Below are positions 45,780-46,846 of a DNA stretch of 46,846 nucleotides, one piece after another. The notes beneath the pieces are model-generated. The model was not told the origin of the DNA. It was given only the letters and a program-made list of their open reading frames with translations, and ran no database searches. How positions within the stretch are numbered: the first letter of the stretch is position 1; each line of letters opens with the position of its first letter. The translations under genes were made by a program, and so were the position numbers. Source of the stretch: Alphaproteobacteria bacterium (GTDB lineage: Bacteria > Pseudomonadota > Alphaproteobacteria > Bin95); assembly GCA_022825195.1 (NCBI GenBank), contig JAJDYL010000002.1:1-46846 (forward strand), written 5' to 3'.

Positions 45780-46343
45780 TTGGGCCGCCGGGCGCCAAAG
45801 CCGTCATGGGTTCCGGTCAACGACCGTCGGTATGAGATTCCGCATGCCCGTTTGGAGTTGTACTGGAAAGGAATGCGAGATCATGTTTACGAAACCAGGG
45901 AGGATAGGAATCCGAAGAAACTTGCCCGTTATTACGATTCTCAATTTCAAAACCTTCGTGATCGTATTGAAGATTATGGAAAATTCAGAGAATTGAAACC
46001 AAAAAATTATATTTCACAAGGAAATGAAGAAAGTCTTTGCAACAATCTCATCAACACTGAGATAGATATTGTGATCGAAACACCCAATCATCTATTCATC
46101 GGAGAGGCCAAGCATGAATCCAATTTCGGTGCGAATAGCGACTTGGTTCTTGTGCATCAACTTGTCAGGCAATATGTGATGGCCAGGATCCTTGTCGAGC
46201 TGCGCAAATGCAAAAAGGAAGTGGTTCCATTCGTTGTAGGGGGCAGCAAGAACAATCACCAGGTTCAATTCATGATTTGCCAAGGCTGGATGGTGGAAGA
46301 CAACATTCTCCGCTGGAACGACATCAAGGCGCTTTGGCCGTAA
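45780..46343 (+). CDS. AT-rich gene for a PD-(D/E)XK nuclease-like protein
   Basis: The protein (187 residues from TTG 45780; 156 from ATG 45873) has TEIDIVIE followed by HLFIGEAKHE. This is the Asp-x12-Glu-x-Lys spacing of the PD-(D/E)XK nuclease core, preceded by a helix with NEESLCNNLIN and followed by HQLVRQYVMARIL. No named family is recognised. The start is unsure: TTG 45780 has AAGGAGG four to five bases upstream, while ATG 45873 begins the conserved-looking part. Base composition drops abruptly from about 45836 (only 15 of 60 bases are G/C at 45961-46020), unlike every other gene here, so recent transfer is very likely. No methyltransferase or helicase partner is adjacent. Confidence 0.75.
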   Translation: MGRRAPKPSWVPVNDRRYEIPHARLELYWKGMRDHVYETREDRNPKKLARYYDSQFQNLRDRIEDYGKFRELKPKNYISQGNEESLCNNLINTEIDIVIETPNHLFIGEAKHESNFGANSDLVLVHQLVRQYVMARILVELRKCKKEVVPFVVGGSKNNHQVQFMICQGWMVEDNILRWNDIKALWP

Positions 46344-46382
46344 TACCGGCGTTGAGACGACGGATGAGGTCGGGGCCGGACG

Positions 46383-46707
46383 CTACAGCGCCCGGCCGAA
46401 CGCCCGGCTCGCCGCGACGAGCGCCGCCTCCCTGCCGGGGCCGGCGATCGCCTGCAGCGCGAAGGGCATGCCGTTCGCCATTCGTCCGCAGGGGAAAGCG
46501 AGCGCCGGCAGGCCGGTGAGGTTGGCGAAGGCCAGCAGTTCGGCCTGTCGGGCCGGGGCCTTGCGCGAGCGCGGGAACGGGCCGCAGGTCGCGACGGGCG
46601 CGATGATGACGGCATCGCCGATGCGCGCCGCGGCGCCCTCGCGGACGCGATGGACCGCCTCGCGCGCCGCCGCAAGGCGTTCCGGGGCCAGCTTCGCGCC
46701 ATAGTCC
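46383..46707 (-). pseudogene. Amidase gene remnant, C-terminal part, cut by an IS66-type element
   Basis: The last 108 or so codons of an amidase-signature hydrolase remain: IIAPVATCGPFPRSRK, LLAFANLTGLPALAFPCG and GMPFALQAIAGPGREAAL are the usual C-terminal segments of GatA-like amidases. The reading frame stops abruptly at 46707/46708, where the terminal GTAAGCGG of an IS66-type element begins. The catalytic Ser-Ser-Lys region is missing from this side. The remainder may lie beyond the element, outside the window. Confidence 0.8.
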
Positions 46708-46846
46708 GTAAGCGGTGCGGGGGAGGCACCCGGCTTTCAGCTTGACGGCGGGATGAAGCTCCAGGGGAGAAGTTCATCGATGCGGCTGTTGGGGTGGCCG
46801 GCGGCGATTTTCTCGAGCGTGTCCTTGAGCCAGGCGTAGGGTTCGA
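46708..46846 (-). mobile_element. IS66-family insertion sequence, right end (continues past window)
   Basis: The terminal sequence GTAAGCGGTGCGGGGGAG, read from 46708 inward, has the GTAAGCG start that IS66 inverted repeats share. The transposase C-terminus lies just inside. Insertion at this point interrupts the amidase gene. The other end and any 8-bp target duplication are outside the window. Confidence 0.75.
46737..46846 (-). CDS. IS66-family transposase, C-terminal end (partial)
   Basis: The 35 visible C-terminal codons read EPYAWLKDTLEKIAAGHPNS, then RIDELLPWSFIPPSS and a TGA at 46737-46739. EPYAWL...RIDELLPW is the highly conserved IS66 transposase tail. The coding start lies right of the window. 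The frame appears intact. Confidence 0.85.
   Translation of the reverse strand, partial: EPYAWLKDTLEKIAAGHPNSRIDELLPWSFIPPSS

Overview
The window is GC-rich chromosomal DNA from an alphaproteobacterium. Four things point there: a CcrM-type cell-cycle DNA methyltransferase with its C-terminal extension, a single bifunctional Rsh (ppGpp synthetase/hydrolase) next to rpoZ, a recA preceded by a GTTC-N7-GTTC-like SOS operator, and the order rpoZ-rsh-DUF2062-pdxJ-acpS-lepB-rnc-era. A Rhodospirillales-like lineage seems plausible, but I cannot fix the order or genus from sequence alone.

Layout. 1-116 is the end of an IS630-type transposase. 269-3799 (minus) holds a Rid-family protein, a Tam-like methyltransferase overlapping an orphan sensor kinase, and a VTT-domain membrane protein. 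3839-8939 (plus) is the rpmH-rnpA-yidD-yidC operon, a palindromic repeat element, then engB-argB and a HAD nucleotidase. 9014-12497 (plus) is a peptide-type ABC importer (binding protein and two permeases, no ATPase). 12505-20509 (minus) is the core block recA, era, rnc, lepB, acpS, pdxJ, a DUF2062 protein, rsh and rpoZ, mostly joined by 4-base start/stop overlaps. 20550-23916 holds prmA and an SdhAF4-like gene (minus), divergent from htpX-rsmB (plus). 23930-27754 (minus) holds an amidohydrolase, ccrM, rnhB and a radical SAM protein. 27916-31596 (plus) holds a sulfite dehydrogenase pair (SorAB-like), an iron-sulfur oxidoreductase subunit and an EI24/CysZ-like membrane protein.

From about 31.6 kb the window becomes more accessory. 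It contains a 493-residue coiled-coil protein I do not recognise; a PanE-like dehydrogenase; two TauD-type dioxygenases on either side of tRNA-Gly(CCC), a secreted helical-repeat protein and a PNPOx-like protein; a cupin; and a MntA-HepT toxin-antitoxin pair. A convergent iron pair (bfd/bfr) follows, then a four-gene minus-strand catabolic operon (luciferase-like monooxygenase, nitronate monooxygenase-like protein, AMP-dependent acyl-CoA ligase, acetoacetyl-CoA synthetase). The right end is mobile. It has a second copy of the 88-bp palindromic element, a strikingly AT-rich gene for a PD-(D/E)XK nuclease-like protein, and an amidase gene cut by an IS66-type element that runs off the window.

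The best leads for something new are the AT-rich nuclease-like gene in its mobile setting, the unrecognised coiled-coil protein, the MntA-HepT pair, and a possible sulfite-oxidation module combining sorAB with an Fe-S protein and an EI24 protein. No single multi-gene system here is clearly undescribed. There is no CRISPR array and no rRNA. No gene-free stretch exceeds 300 bases; the longest, 6408-6691, is filled mainly by repeats.
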